Origin: an uncultured Eubacteriales bacterium
GTDB lineage: Bacteria > Bacillota > Clostridia > Oscillospirales > Acutalibacteraceae
Direction of reading: 5' to 3'
Assembly: GCA_949296825.1 (NCBI GenBank)
Contig: CASFQZ010000089.1
Span: 1-41,224, forward strand
DNA length: 41,224 bases
The position numbers were made by a program, and so were the translations under genes. Below, piece after piece: positions 14,153-22,728 of this stretch. Under the pieces are notes generated by a model, which searched no databases, was not told the origin of the DNA, and saw only the letters and a list, made by a program, of their open reading frames with translations. Each line of letters opens with the position of its first letter. The stretch's first letter is position 1.

Positions 14153-15531
14153 GATAAAACCCCTCCGTTCAGATATTTCTGCCGCATTTCTTCCTGTTTC
14201 CCGCAGCTCATTCTGCCTTCCGGACAGGCGCCGAGCACACAGCTGGGTCCGTAGCCCCGGAAAATTTCCGGCTCGGTTTCACGGCAGAGGCGCAGCATCT
14301 CTTCGGCGTGGCGGCGGATCTCCCATTGGGCGCGGTTGCAGCAGCGCAGACGGAAAAACAGCAGCAGCTCCCGGGCGTTCATGGTGGTGACAATATCGAT
14401 GGTATTGCCGCTGAGCAGGGTATAAACGCCGGTATTTTTGCTCACGCCCATGCTTTGCAGGTCTTCCCACAGCGCGGCAGCCTCCCGGAATGCCTGCTGG
14501 TAAAGCTCTTTTTGCTTGTCTGAGGTAAACAAAGGCATGACATGGTTCTGACGGTTTGTATGCATCAGACTCGGAATCTGGATGGACTGCATCCGATGGC
14601 GGGCGTAATGGGTCAGACAGGAAAGGGAGAGACCGGGCACCAGGAAGGTATAGCTTGTCGCTTCCAATGCCCGCGGGCGGGGACAGGAACGCAGATATTG
14701 GAAAATCTGCGCCCGATTTTCATTGGTTTGTACGATGGCTTCCGCCGTCGCTTTGCTGTACCCCTCTTCCATCAGAGCGGTCAGACAGACGGTTTTCGCC
14801 CCGTCCGGCGTATGATTCAAAAGCAGCACCGTGCCGCCGGCTTCCGGCGCGGCTTCACGGGGGAACGCCGGGAACGCGGGCAGCTCCTTTTTGCTTCTCG
14901 CTTCAAAATCGGTCAGAATGCCCGGCGCCTTTTCCCGCGCCTGGGTAAAGAGCTGTTCGCCCAGCTCCCGCAGCTCCGGGAACGGCGCGCCTCTGCCATA
15001 GAGCATGGTGCGCAGCATATGTAAAAACTCCCGTGCATTGACGGTGCAGAAAAAATTACTGTTTAGACAATAGGGCAGGACAAAACGGGCGTCTTCCTTT
15101 GGCATCCCGTCGTCGGTCAATTGATGGTAGATCGCAAAAAAATGCTGCATGGCGGCGATATAGCGCTCCCGCGCTGCGCCGGTCAGTTCATTCGGAATAT
15201 AAAATCCGCTGTCGGAAAAATCGACATAGCGGCGGCTCTTGACCGTAAAGGACGCCAGTCGGAATTCAATCAGAAACTGTTCGGCAAATACGGAGATATT
15301 TTCAAATGCCAGATGAAACACCGTGTGCTCGATGGTGGAGGTGTGTCCGGATTGGGTCACTTTGGCGATCAGCTTTGTGTTTTTCTCCGCATCCTGCGAT
15401 TTTTCAAAAATCTCGGTCGCCGTGCCCGGCTGGGTGGAAATGCGCCCGGCGGCAGCGGGCAGAATCTCGCCGGTGCTGCTCATGCCCAGAATGACGGCGC
15501 GCGCGCTCGTATCAGTCGTCATATCGCTCAT
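14149..15531 (-). CDS. Tandem-domain FAD-dependent thymidylate synthase (ThyX-like)
   Basis: A 460-residue protein, about twice the usual ThyX length, made of two ThyX-like halves. Half 1 has SGHTSTIEH (61-69), the FAD-side motif in degenerate form FRLASFTVKSRRY (90-102, where ThyX usually has RHR), and EDARFVLP (146-153). Half 2 has an intact RHRMQS (311-316), NARELLLFF and AQWEIR but no HS..EH or EDAR. Between them, the halves carry a full set. ThyX makes dTMP from dUMP with methylene-THF and FADH2; the active site of homotetramers is shared between chains, so complementary halves could work in one chain. Start at 15531 (MSDM) is used; ATG 15522 is possible, with better spacing from AGGAAAGG. 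Confidence 0.85.
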   Translation of the reverse strand: MSDMTTDTSARAVILGMSSTGEILPAAAGRISTQPGTATEIFEKSQDAEKNTKLIAKVTQSGHTSTIEHTVFHLAFENISVFAEQFLIEFRLASFTVKSRRYVDFSDSGFYIPNELTGAARERYIAAMQHFFAIYHQLTDDGMPKEDARFVLPYCLNSNFFCTVNAREFLHMLRTMLYGRGAPFPELRELGEQLFTQAREKAPGILTDFEARSKKELPAFPAFPREAAPEAGGTVLLLNHTPDGAKTVCLTALMEEGYSKATAEAIVQTNENRAQIFQYLRSCPRPRALEATSYTFLVPGLSLSCLTHYARHRMQSIQIPSLMHTNRQNHVMPLFTSDKQKELYQQAFREAAALWEDLQSMGVSKNTGVYTLLSGNTIDIVTTMNARELLLFFRLRCCNRAQWEIRRHAEEMLRLCRETEPEIFRGYGPSCVLGACPEGRMSCGKQEEMRQKYLNGGVLS

Positions 15532-15554
15532 CCTTTCCTGGAATCTTCCCCTCT

Positions 15555-15583
15555 ATTCTAACACAAATGTTAAAAATAATCAA
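15555..15583 (-). promoter_or_regulatory. Promoter of the thyX-like/DUF4392 operon
   Basis: TTGATT (15583-15578), 17-bp spacer, TAGAAT (15560-15555) on the minus strand. It is divergent from the promoter at 15601-15629, with only 17 bp between the two -35 hexamers, so the two may influence each other. Confidence 0.8.
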
Positions 15584-15600
15584 ATGCTCTTTGAAATACC

Positions 15601-15629
15601 TTGTCCTTTTTTGCAAAAGGTGTTATAAT
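15601..15629 (+). promoter_or_regulatory. Promoter of the DUF2156-to-mltG cluster
   Basis: TTGTCC (15601-15606), 17-bp spacer, perfect TATAAT (15624-15629). Leader about 52 nt to the DUF2156 start. Confidence 0.8.
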
Positions 15630-15687
15630 TGGAAAAGCAAAGAAACGGGGAGGCGGCGCGCCGTCTCTTTTTACCAACGGAGGCTGT

Positions 15688-16605
15688 ATGCTGGATTTCA
15701 GAACCCCCGCCCTGTCGGATAAGGCGCTGGTGGACTCTTACTTGAAGCAAACCGAGACCGAGGGCTGCGGCTATTCCTTCGGGAATTTATATTTATGGCG
15801 TAAAGCGTATGATATGACCTTTTGTGTTAAGGGCGGTTTTCTGTTTATTTCCTCTTCTCTGGGAGACAGCCGCGCCTTTGCCGTGCCGGTGGGCAGCGGT
15901 GATTTGCGATGGGCGATGGCGCAGGTTTGCCAAACCGCGAAGGCGATGGGAATCCATCCGATTTTTTACGCGGTCACAGACCGTCAGAAAGAAGCCATAG
16001 AAAAGGCGTGCCCGGGCATCTTCTTTTTTTGCGATGAACGGGATTATTACGATTATATTTATAAGACAGAGAATTTGGCGCTGCTTCCCGGGAAAAAATA
16101 CCATGGGAAGCGCAACCATATTTCAAAGTTTGAAAAGAACCACACCTGGCATTTTGAAAGGATCAACAAAGATAATCTTTCGGATTGTGCCTGTATTCTC
16201 GAAGCCTGGCGATCCGGGAAATTTCCCGAAGGGGCGGCTACAGAGGAGGCGGACGCGGAAACCGATGTGGCGCGCGAATCCATTCGTCTGTTCTTTGAGC
16301 TGGGCTATGAGGGCGGTATTTTGTATGCCGATGGTGCACCTGCCGCCTATGCCATGGGCGAAGCGCTCAGCGATACCGTTTTTTGTACGCATATTGAAAA
16401 GGCTGCGCCGGCGTTCCGGGATGCCTATGCCCTGATTAACCGAGAGACCGCAAAAAGCCTTTTGGGCAGGTATGAATACATTGATCGGGAGGATGACGCG
16501 GGCGACGAAGGGCTGCGCAAAGCAAAGCTGTCCTATTATCCGGACATCCTTCTGGTCAAATCCGCCGCGTCTTATCACAGCTATGACGAGTTATCGAACC
16601 TGTAA
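15688..16605 (+). CDS. DUF2156 / phosphatidylglycerol lysyltransferase C-terminal domain protein
   Basis: A 305-residue soluble protein with the double-GNAT fold of DUF2156 (LPG_synthase_C): FGNLYLWRKAYD near residue 34, GKKYHGKRNHISKFEK near residue 136 (a hallmark of the family), and a C-terminal region YEYIDREDDAGDEGLRKAKL with LSYYPDILL. In MprF the domain transfers aminoacyl groups from tRNA to lipid; stand-alone copies lack the membrane flippase half and their acceptor is unknown. The start ATG 15688 has GGAGG about 4-5 nt upstream; a longer in-frame start at 15601 lies within the promoter and is rejected. It overlaps the next acetyltransferase gene by 23 nt. Confidence 0.85.
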   Translation: MLDFRTPALSDKALVDSYLKQTETEGCGYSFGNLYLWRKAYDMTFCVKGGFLFISSSLGDSRAFAVPVGSGDLRWAMAQVCQTAKAMGIHPIFYAVTDRQKEAIEKACPGIFFFCDERDYYDYIYKTENLALLPGKKYHGKRNHISKFEKNHTWHFERINKDNLSDCACILEAWRSGKFPEGAATEEADAETDVARESIRLFFELGYEGGILYADGAPAAYAMGEALSDTVFCTHIEKAAPAFRDAYALINRETAKSLLGRYEYIDREDDAGDEGLRKAKLSYYPDILLVKSAASYHSYDELSNL

Positions 16606-17290
16606 CAGCCAGGACAGACCGGCGCTTTGCCGGTTGTGGTACCGGGTGTTTGGCGATGAAGAGGCTTGGGTTGAGCGTTTTTTGACAAATATTCCTTCCC
16701 TGGTCAGCCGGGGGGCTTTTGCGGACAGCAGGCTGGTCAGCGCCCTGCACCTGATCCCGTGCCGCCTCATGGGCGGAGAAGTGCCTCTTTCGGGGTATTA
16801 TCTCTATGCCGCAGCCACCGAGCCGTCGTATCGCGCCCAGGGGTTGATGGCAAATCTTTTGCGGAATACCGCCGAAAGCTGCCGCGCACAGCTGGATTTT
16901 ATTTGTCTGTATCCCGCCGAGGAAAGCTTATATGCCTATTATGCGCGCTTCGGCTATTTGCCTCTTTTTGGTCGCGCCCACTATAGCGTTTCGCCAATGC
17001 CGGTCCGCCGGTTTGCAGAGGCGGGAAGCTGGAAAAAAACAAGTGAAGGCGCCTTTTTCGGAAAATATATTTCTTTTGATGAGAAGGTATATGCGTTTTT
17101 GCTGCGGGAGGATCCGGAATCGGCGGTCTTCCCCATGCAGGGCGCGGACGGCTGCTTTTTGCTGCCGATGGAAAATGCGGCGCAGCTCGGCGGCGATTTT
17201 ACCGAAGAAAAGGGCGGTATGCTGCTGCCGCTTTCCGAGCAGGCGAAAAAACTGACTGCCCCCCTTTATCTGGGGTTGACAATGGAGTAA
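16583..17290 (+). CDS. GNAT family N-acetyltransferase
   Basis: A 235-residue protein with an N-terminal GNAT domain: LVSALHLIPCRL strands, then YLYAAATEPSYRAQGLMANL (acetyl-CoA pyrophosphate loop as RAQGLM) and YAYYARFGYLPLFG. The C-terminal ~90 residues are an appended region as in Eis-like acetyltransferases. The start ATG 16583 lies inside the end of the DUF2156 gene (23-nt overlap) with no good ribosome binding site, so translation is likely coupled. Substrate unknown. Pairing with a DUF2156 protein, itself of the GNAT fold, suggests joint action on a cell-surface or tRNA-linked acceptor (inference). Confidence 0.85.
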   Translation: MTSYRTCNSQDRPALCRLWYRVFGDEEAWVERFLTNIPSLVSRGAFADSRLVSALHLIPCRLMGGEVPLSGYYLYAAATEPSYRAQGLMANLLRNTAESCRAQLDFICLYPAEESLYAYYARFGYLPLFGRAHYSVSPMPVRRFAEAGSWKKTSEGAFFGKYISFDEKVYAFLLREDPESAVFPMQGADGCFLLPMENAAQLGGDFTEEKGGMLLPLSEQAKKLTAPLYLGLTME

Positions 17291-17298
17291 AAGGAAGG

Positions 17299-17856
17299 AT
17301 GAATGTTATGGTATATGTAATGATGGCGGACGGAACGGAAGAGCTGGAAGCCCTTGCTCCGGTCGATGTCCTGCGGCGGGGCGGCGTGGAGGTCCAGACC
17401 GTTGGCGTAACCGGAAAGACAGTGCGTCTTTCCCACGGCGTTTTGATGCATTGCGATGCCTTTATTGATGAAATAGCGCCGGATGAAGAAAAAATCGATG
17501 CGGTGATCCTCCCCGGCGGAATGCCCGGGACCATCAATCTGGAGAACAGCGCAAAAGTACATCGGATTATTGAGTTGGTGGATGAAAAGGGCGGGCTGCT
17601 CTGCGCCATTTGCGCCGCGCCCTCAATTCTGGGACACCGGCATTTGCTGGAAGGCAGGCGCGCCACGGCATTCCCCGGCTTTGAAAAAGATTTGTACGGC
17701 GCTTTGGTTTGTACGGATAAAGCAGTTGTCCGGGACGGAAATATCATCACCGCGCGCGGCGCGGGCGCAGCGATGGAATTTGCCCTTGACATTCTGGCGG
17801 CGCTGACTTCGTCGGAAAAAGCACAAGAAACGGCAAAGGCGATGCAGTGCCAATGA
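17299..17856 (+). CDS. DJ-1/PfpI family protein
   Basis: A 185-residue DJ-1 (YajL/ThiJ) subfamily protein. Key features are the Glu in EELEALAPVDVLRRGG near the N-terminus, AVILPGGMPG, and the nucleophile elbow LLCAICAAPSILG with Cys105. C-terminal ITARGAGAAMEFALDIL is typical. Family members act as glyoxalase III/deglycase-type or stress proteins in the cytoplasm; which activity applies is open. AAGGAAGGATG precedes the start; I use ATG 17299. The stop overlaps the next gene by 4 nt. Confidence 0.93.
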   Translation: MNVMVYVMMADGTEELEALAPVDVLRRGGVEVQTVGVTGKTVRLSHGVLMHCDAFIDEIAPDEEKIDAVILPGGMPGTINLENSAKVHRIIELVDEKGGLLCAICAAPSILGHRHLLEGRRATAFPGFEKDLYGALVCTDKAVVRDGNIITARGAGAAMEFALDILAALTSSEKAQETAKAMQCQ

Positions 17857-18431
17857 CCGATATCCGACCGCTGAAGCAACAGCTTCGCGCGTATTACAGC
17901 GCCGTGCGGCAAAAGATACCGCTGTCGGAAAAACAGAAAAGGGACGAAAGTATTACAAATGGTTTCATTCGCTTGCCAATTTTCGCGCAGTGTGATATGA
18001 TTCTCTTATATGCATCCGTTCGGGCGGAGATCTCTACCGGGCGGCTGCTGGAGCTTTGTCTGCGGATGGGGAAGCAGGTCGCGCTGCCCAGATGCGCGCA
18101 AGGACGGCGGATGGACTATTTCACGATTCGCACGCCGGAAGAGCTGCATCCCGGTGCGTTCGGGATCCCAGAGCCGGCGGCGGATCCAAAAAATCGGGTC
18201 CAGTGCTTTGATCACGCCCTTTGCGTTGTGCCGGCGCTCTCCTTCGACCGGTACGGCTATCGGCTGGGCTACGGCGGCGGCTATTATGACCGTTTTCTGG
18301 CAAGGTTTTCCGGTGAGACCATCGGCTTTTGTTATCAGGACTGTATACACGAGGAAATGCTTCCACATGGAAAATATGATCGCAGATTGCCTGCCTTCTT
18401 GACCGAGCAAGGCGTTGTTATTTGTGAATAA
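17853..18431 (+). CDS. 5-formyltetrahydrofolate cyclo-ligase
   Basis: A 192-residue enzyme that converts 5-formyl-THF to methenyl-THF using ATP, returning the storage form to the one-carbon pool. Diagnostic motifs are the N-terminal LKQQLRAYY, VALPRC, and the C-terminal signature VPALSFDRYGYRLGYGGGYY followed by DRFL. ATG 17853 overlaps the DJ-1 stop as ATGA; an in-frame GTG 17847 is possible but less likely. It complements the divergently transcribed ThyX-like gene, which consumes methylene-THF. The family lengths are 180-200 residues, so it is complete. Confidence 0.95.
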   Translation: MTDIRPLKQQLRAYYSAVRQKIPLSEKQKRDESITNGFIRLPIFAQCDMILLYASVRAEISTGRLLELCLRMGKQVALPRCAQGRRMDYFTIRTPEELHPGAFGIPEPAADPKNRVQCFDHALCVVPALSFDRYGYRLGYGGGYYDRFLARFSGETIGFCYQDCIHEEMLPHGKYDRRLPAFLTEQGVVICE

Positions 18432-18449
18432 GAAAAAGGATGATGTTTT

Positions 18450-19898
18450 TTGGCGAATCAGAATTGGAATCGCGGAAGCGGCGGCGCTGTGCCCCCTTCG
18501 GATAATCAAAAAACACGGAAATTTGATGCGGTGGGAGATGCGCTCCCGACGCGCAATCCCGATGGCGTCTATATCGGCGAGCGTCCGGTTTACCCCGGCG
18601 CCGGTCGGAAGCGGATGCCGCAGCATCCCGCGGCTCCGGAGAATCGCAGCCCTGCATCCGGACAAAGTCGTCCTGCCGAGCGGCTGCCTGTGCGCGGCAG
18701 AGCGGCGTCCGGCGCCAAAAAGACCGCTTCGGACGGCGTCAAACGCAAAAACATCAAAAAAAGACCTCCAAAACCCAAAAAGGAATATACCAAACAGGAG
18801 CTTGCCGCACGAAAAAAACGCCGCAGCATTACCTTTGCATTTTGCTCTGTTGTAATCTGCGTTTCCGTTTTGCTGGCGTCCATCGCGCTGAGCTGCATCA
18901 ACGACATCCTGGCGATGAACCGCTCAACGGATAAAATTTCCGTTTCCGTCAATCAGGATATGAATACCGATCAGGTGATCGATGCGCTGGCGGACAAGGG
19001 GCTTATCAAAAACGCCTGGTTCTGCAAGCTGATGGCTGACTTTCTCGATTTCAGCGACACGGAATATTTAACCTCGGTTTACGCGCTGCAGCCAAGCTAC
19101 GGACTGGAAAAAATGCTGACCACCATGAGCAGCAGCTCCGTCGGCACGGAAACCAAGCGTCTGATTTTTCCGGAGGGCTATACCATCGAGCAGATTTTCG
19201 CCAAGCTGGAGGAGTTTGAAGTTTGTTCCGTCGAAAGTCTGCGGGCGACGGCAAGGGAAATGGATTTTTCCGACGATTTTCCTTTTCTGAAAGAGATTCA
19301 GAATCCCACCGAGCGGTATTATCAGCTGGAAGGCTACCTGTATCCCGATACCTATGAATTTTATGTGGGCGAAAACGCGACCAGCGTTATCACTCGTTTT
19401 TTGAGCAATTACGAAAAGCACTGGACGGAGGAATATGCCGCCAGGGCTGCCGAGTTGAACATGAGCATGGATCAGATTTTGACGCTGGCTTCCATTGTTG
19501 AAAAAGAAGCCTACGGCAACGATCAGATGTATCAGGTCTCCTCGGTTCTTCACAACCGATTGAACGACAACAGCGGCGCGTTTCTCTATTTACAGTGTGA
19601 TTCGACCAGCAGCTACATCGCCGGCATCCCGGAGGATGTGCTGGCGGGCGATGCGCGCGTTAATTTCACAAAACTGTATGATACCTACCAGACCCAGGGG
19701 CTTCCGGCTGGACCGATTTGCAGTCCGGGCGATGAAGCAATCAAAGCAGCGCTCTATCCGGCAGATACCGATTATCTCTATTTCCGTCATGATGTAAATC
19801 GTAAGATCTACCTGGCGCGGACGGAGCGTGAGCATAACCGTAACGGCGAAGAAGTGCTTCGAGTCAACGCCGAAGCAGCCGAAGGCGGCGAAGGATAA
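18450..19898 (+). CDS. mltG: Endolytic murein transglycosylase MltG
   Basis: A 482-residue membrane-anchored lytic transglycosylase that cleaves nascent glycan strands. Residues 1-~125 are a long cytoplasmic, Pro/Arg/Lys-rich disordered region (longer than in E. coli). One membrane segment lies at ~127-150. A LysM-like part then leads to the YceG domain with FPEGYTIEQIFAKL, LEGYLYPDTYEF, and the catalytic motif ASIVEKEA with Glu351. LPAGPICSPG near the C-terminus is also typical. TTG at 18450 is the start, set by AAAAGGATG upstream and absence of an alternative. It is the last gene of the cluster and is followed by a terminator. Confidence 0.93.
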   Translation: MANQNWNRGSGGAVPPSDNQKTRKFDAVGDALPTRNPDGVYIGERPVYPGAGRKRMPQHPAAPENRSPASGQSRPAERLPVRGRAASGAKKTASDGVKRKNIKKRPPKPKKEYTKQELAARKKRRSITFAFCSVVICVSVLLASIALSCINDILAMNRSTDKISVSVNQDMNTDQVIDALADKGLIKNAWFCKLMADFLDFSDTEYLTSVYALQPSYGLEKMLTTMSSSSVGTETKRLIFPEGYTIEQIFAKLEEFEVCSVESLRATAREMDFSDDFPFLKEIQNPTERYYQLEGYLYPDTYEFYVGENATSVITRFLSNYEKHWTEEYAARAAELNMSMDQILTLASIVEKEAYGNDQMYQVSSVLHNRLNDNSGAFLYLQCDSTSSYIAGIPEDVLAGDARVNFTKLYDTYQTQGLPAGPICSPGDEAIKAALYPADTDYLYFRHDVNRKIYLARTEREHNRNGEEVLRVNAEAAEGGEG

Positions 19899-19906
19899 CA
19901 AAAAGC

Positions 19907-19950
19907 AAAGGATCGGAAGTCGGGATGCCCCGCTTGCCGGTCCTTTTGTC
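19907..19950 (+). terminator. Terminator after mltG
   Basis: AAAGGATCGG (19907-19916) pairs with CCGGTCCTTT (19937-19946), one G-U pair, followed by TTGTC. Moderate T-run. Confidence 0.7.
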
Positions 19951-19955
19951 TGCTC

Positions 19956-19984
19956 TTGACTTCTTTGCAGGGTTGTGATAGCAT
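19956..19984 (+). promoter_or_regulatory. Promoter for the Eis-like/phosphoesterase operon
   Basis: TTGACT (19956-19961), 17-bp spacer, TAGCAT (19979-19984); CATAAT at 19982-19987 is an alternative -10 at longer spacing. Confidence 0.6.
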
Positions 19985-20010
19985 AATGCTGACAAAAAAA
20001 GAGGGTGCGG

Positions 20011-21177
20011 ATGATGGAAGAAAAAATTGCCGTCGGGCGCGCAAGCGAGGCGCAGTATGAAGAGCTGATGGGGGTGCTGGATGCTTCCTTTTCCTTTGAA
20101 ACGGAGCATGACCGGTTTATCTCCCTGCTGCCCAAGCTGTACCGCAGGGAATACCGCCCGTGGGAAAATAATATCTGTGTGTTCGAGGCCGGGCGAATCA
20201 AGGCGGCGGTCGGTTTGTATTATGCCAAATATGATGTCTGCGGCGAAGAGCTGACCTATGGCGGCATCGGCAATGTCGGCGTGCTGCCCGAGGCGCGCGG
20301 TAAGGGATATATGAAGCTTGCCATGAACGCCGCCGTACAGGAAATGAGCCAGAACGGCACCGATTTTGGTTTCCTGGACGGACAGCGCCAGCGGTACCGT
20401 TATTTCGGCTTTGATAACGCCGGATTTTGTCATATTTATCAAATCAGAAAAGATAATCTGCGGCATGAGTACGGTACAGACCGGCAGACAAGTTTGCGTA
20501 TCGAGCCGATTGCCGCACAGGATGCGCAGGCGCTGGATTTTGTGTATGACTGTAATCTGGCGCGGGAGATGCATTCTGTGCGCAGCCGCGCCGCTCTGCA
20601 TGATCTGCTGCTGTCCTGGCACTCGCAGCCGTATGCGCTGCGGCGGGGGAATGAAATTGTCGGCTATTATGTGTTGGGCGACGACGGCAGGGAAGTGCGG
20701 GAATTCACCCTGCGCGATCCGGCGGATATGAAGGAAGCGATCATTGCCGTGGTGGACAGCGATGAAGCCTCCGGCAAAAATTTCGTTTTTGCGCCGTATC
20801 AGCACGAATATTGCGACTTTTTCTTTGATATTTGCGACCGGATGCATGTAGCGGGAAGCTGTAAGCTTTCGGTGTATCATTACGAAAAGGTGATCGCGGC
20901 GTTTCTGAAAGCAAAAGCGCTGGAACATTCCTTGCAGGACGGCAATTTTACCTGTCTGATCCATGGCTTTGCCGGTGATGAAAAGCTGGAAATCAGCTGT
21001 GAAAACGGCGTCCCGACGGTGCAGAAGACCGCCGGAACGCCGGATCTGGAGCTGACCCATGTCGAAGCGGAAAATTTCTTTTGTGCCAATCATTCCAGGC
21101 ATCGCCGCAAATTGCCCCACGGCGGCGCCGGAATCTTCCCGCTGCCGTTTTTCCTGCTGACGCAGGATCATGTGTGA
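20011..21177 (+). CDS. Eis-like GNAT N-acetyltransferase
   Basis: A 388-residue protein. Residues ~10-150 are a GNAT domain with IGNVGVLPEARGKGYMKLAM (acetyl-CoA loop R-x-K-G-x-M) and RQRYRYFGFDNAG. A second, weaker acetyltransferase-like region spans ~165-280, and the C-terminal ~100 residues resemble the sterol-carrier-like domain of Eis proteins. Eis family members acetylate amines on aminoglycosides, peptides or proteins; the target here is unknown and resistance is not implied by sequence alone. ATG 20011 has GAGG 6 nt upstream; GTG 20005 overlaps it and is rejected. Followed after 9 nt by the phosphoesterase gene. Confidence 0.87.
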   Translation: MMEEKIAVGRASEAQYEELMGVLDASFSFETEHDRFISLLPKLYRREYRPWENNICVFEAGRIKAAVGLYYAKYDVCGEELTYGGIGNVGVLPEARGKGYMKLAMNAAVQEMSQNGTDFGFLDGQRQRYRYFGFDNAGFCHIYQIRKDNLRHEYGTDRQTSLRIEPIAAQDAQALDFVYDCNLAREMHSVRSRAALHDLLLSWHSQPYALRRGNEIVGYYVLGDDGREVREFTLRDPADMKEAIIAVVDSDEASGKNFVFAPYQHEYCDFFFDICDRMHVAGSCKLSVYHYEKVIAAFLKAKALEHSLQDGNFTCLIHGFAGDEKLEISCENGVPTVQKTAGTPDLELTHVEAENFFCANHSRHRRKLPHGGAGIFPLPFFLLTQDHV

Positions 21178-21186
21178 GGTTGCAGC

Positions 21187-22527
21187 ATGAAAACATTTTT
21201 TCCTCCCAATCTGATTTCCGCCGTGTCGCTGATGGTTTCTTCCCTGCTCTCGCTGAAATCCTTTGCGGACAATCCCTTTGCCCCCGGCGACGGCAATATG
21301 CCGAAGGCGCCGGATATTTTCAATCCGGTTCTGCGCTTTGTCGTTTGCAGCGACATCCATAACCGGAACGATCGCTTCCGCGATATGATGGAGACAAGTT
21401 ATGCGCTGGCGGAAGCCTCGCCGCTTTATCAGAAGCTGGACGCGGTGTTGGTTTGTGGTGATTTTACCGACAGCGGCAGGTACGAGGAAATGGAGCGCTT
21501 CGCCGATGTTTTACACGGCTGCGTCCGTACGGGGACCCGTCCGATTCTCTGTCTGGGCAATCACGATTTTTTTGCCTGCACCAGAAAAGGAGAAACGGCG
21601 CACGGCTCGACCGAGGATAAGTTTCGTGCGCTTTTTGGCGCAGAACCGGATTCGGTCTGTGAGATCAACGGGTTTACCTTCCTGGCTGCTTCTTACGACG
21701 CCTCCGGCAAGCACTTTTTTGGAAAAGAAAAACGGGATTTTTACCGGACGACGCTGAAAAAAGCCCGTTTGCGCTCTGATGAAAAACCGATTTTTGTCCT
21801 GCAGCACCCCCATCCGGTGCTGACCGTTTACGGCAGTGTCAACTGGGCGGATATTTCCACGGATCTGTTGTGGCGGCGCTGTCCCAATGTGGTCAATTTT
21901 TCCGGACACTCTCATTATCCCATCGGCGATCCGCGCTCCGTCTGGCAGGGAGGCTACACGGCGCTGGGTACCGGCTCGCTTAAGTATTTTGAGTTGGAAA
22001 AGGAGCTGCGCTGCGGGTATTACGGCGATATTCCCGATTCGTCCGAGCAGTTTTATCTGGTGGAGGCGGACGCGAAGGGTTCGCTTCTGATTCGCCGGTA
22101 CGATCTGCACGCTCGGTCCTTTTTCGGCGAACCGCTCTACATGGAAAAACCGGCGGACAAAAAGAGCTTCCGCTATACCTATCGCAACCGCAAAGCCTCG
22201 GACGGTGCGCCATCGTTCCCGGAGGACGCGCTGCTTTCCCTGTCGCGCAACGAAAAGGGCGAGGCGCTTCTGACCTTTCAGACGGCGCAGGACCGGTATG
22301 AGGTGCATGATTATAAATACATGGTCCGCGACCGCATGGGGAAAAAAGTCGCTTCCGGCAGCGTACTAGCGCAGTATTTCCTTCCGGACCGTAAGCCCCG
22401 CTATATGACCGTTTCTCTGGGACGCCGCTGTAAAGTGGGGGAAGAATATACCGTCCATGTTTATGCCTGCAATTGCTATTATCAATTGTCTCGACCGCTG
22501 AAAAAACGGCTGCTGCTCGGAGAATAG
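21187..22527 (+). CDS. Calcineurin-like metallophosphoesterase
   Basis: A 446-residue protein with all five blocks of the binuclear metallophosphoesterase fold: SDIH (Asp56, His58), GDFTD, GNHD, a His in LQHPHP, and GHSH. Residues ~8-27 are hydrophobic and may be a signal or anchor segment, so the enzyme may act outside or at the membrane, though the preceding proline-containing stretch makes this uncertain. The C-terminal ~150 residues form a beta-rich domain of unknown role (fibronectin-like strands such as YTVHVYACNCYY). The ligand may be a nucleotide, phospholipid or phosphodiester. The ATG has GAGG about 7 nt upstream; gene pair with the Eis-like acetyltransferase. Confidence 0.9.
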   Translation: MKTFFPPNLISAVSLMVSSLLSLKSFADNPFAPGDGNMPKAPDIFNPVLRFVVCSDIHNRNDRFRDMMETSYALAEASPLYQKLDAVLVCGDFTDSGRYEEMERFADVLHGCVRTGTRPILCLGNHDFFACTRKGETAHGSTEDKFRALFGAEPDSVCEINGFTFLAASYDASGKHFFGKEKRDFYRTTLKKARLRSDEKPIFVLQHPHPVLTVYGSVNWADISTDLLWRRCPNVVNFSGHSHYPIGDPRSVWQGGYTALGTGSLKYFELEKELRCGYYGDIPDSSEQFYLVEADAKGSLLIRRYDLHARSFFGEPLYMEKPADKKSFRYTYRNRKASDGAPSFPEDALLSLSRNEKGEALLTFQTAQDRYEVHDYKYMVRDRMGKKVASGSVLAQYFLPDRKPRYMTVSLGRRCKVGEEYTVHVYACNCYYQLSRPLKKRLLLGE

Positions 22528-22535
22528 CAAAAAAG

Positions 22536-22570
22536 AAAACGGAAACAGCCATAGACTGTTTCCGTTTTTT
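22536..22570. terminator. Bidirectional terminator between phosphoesterase and tRNA-Val
   Basis: AAAACGGAAACAG (22536-22548) pairs with CTGTTTCCGTTTT (22556-22568), flanked by A- and T-runs. It ends the plus-strand phosphoesterase transcript and, read from the other side, the tRNA-Val transcript. Confidence 0.92.
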
Positions 22571-22645
22571 GGTGGTCGCTAACGGGCTCGAACCGCTGAC
22601 CCTTCGCACGTCAAGCGAATGCTCTACCAACTGAGCTAAGCGACC
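22570..22645 (-). tRNA. tRNA-Val (anticodon GAC)
   Basis: Seventy-six nt with acceptor GGTCGCT/AGCGACC, discriminator A and encoded CCA. The anticodon arm TTCGC-TTGACGT-GCGAA gives GAC. D-arm TAGCTCAGTTGGTAGAGCA and T-arm GGTTCGAGCCC are canonical. Confidence 0.97.
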
Positions 22646-22662
22646 ATGCCTGACAGGTATAT

Positions 22663-22691
22663 ATTCTACTCGGTTTGCCCGCAAATGTCAA
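22663..22691 (-). promoter_or_regulatory. Promoter of tRNA-Val
   Basis: Perfect TTGACA (22691-22686), 17-bp spacer, TAGAAT (22668-22663) on the minus strand, 18 nt before the mature 5' end. Confidence 0.88.
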
Positions 22692-22728
22692 GCACAAAAT
22701 ACAGTTTTTTTTATTTTCTTTTTGCGTT

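Noticed and set aside
19864-21360. 498-residue minus-strand frame over the Eis-like gene
   Set aside because: Antisense shadow with composition unlike a real protein; crosses a terminator and two gene borders.
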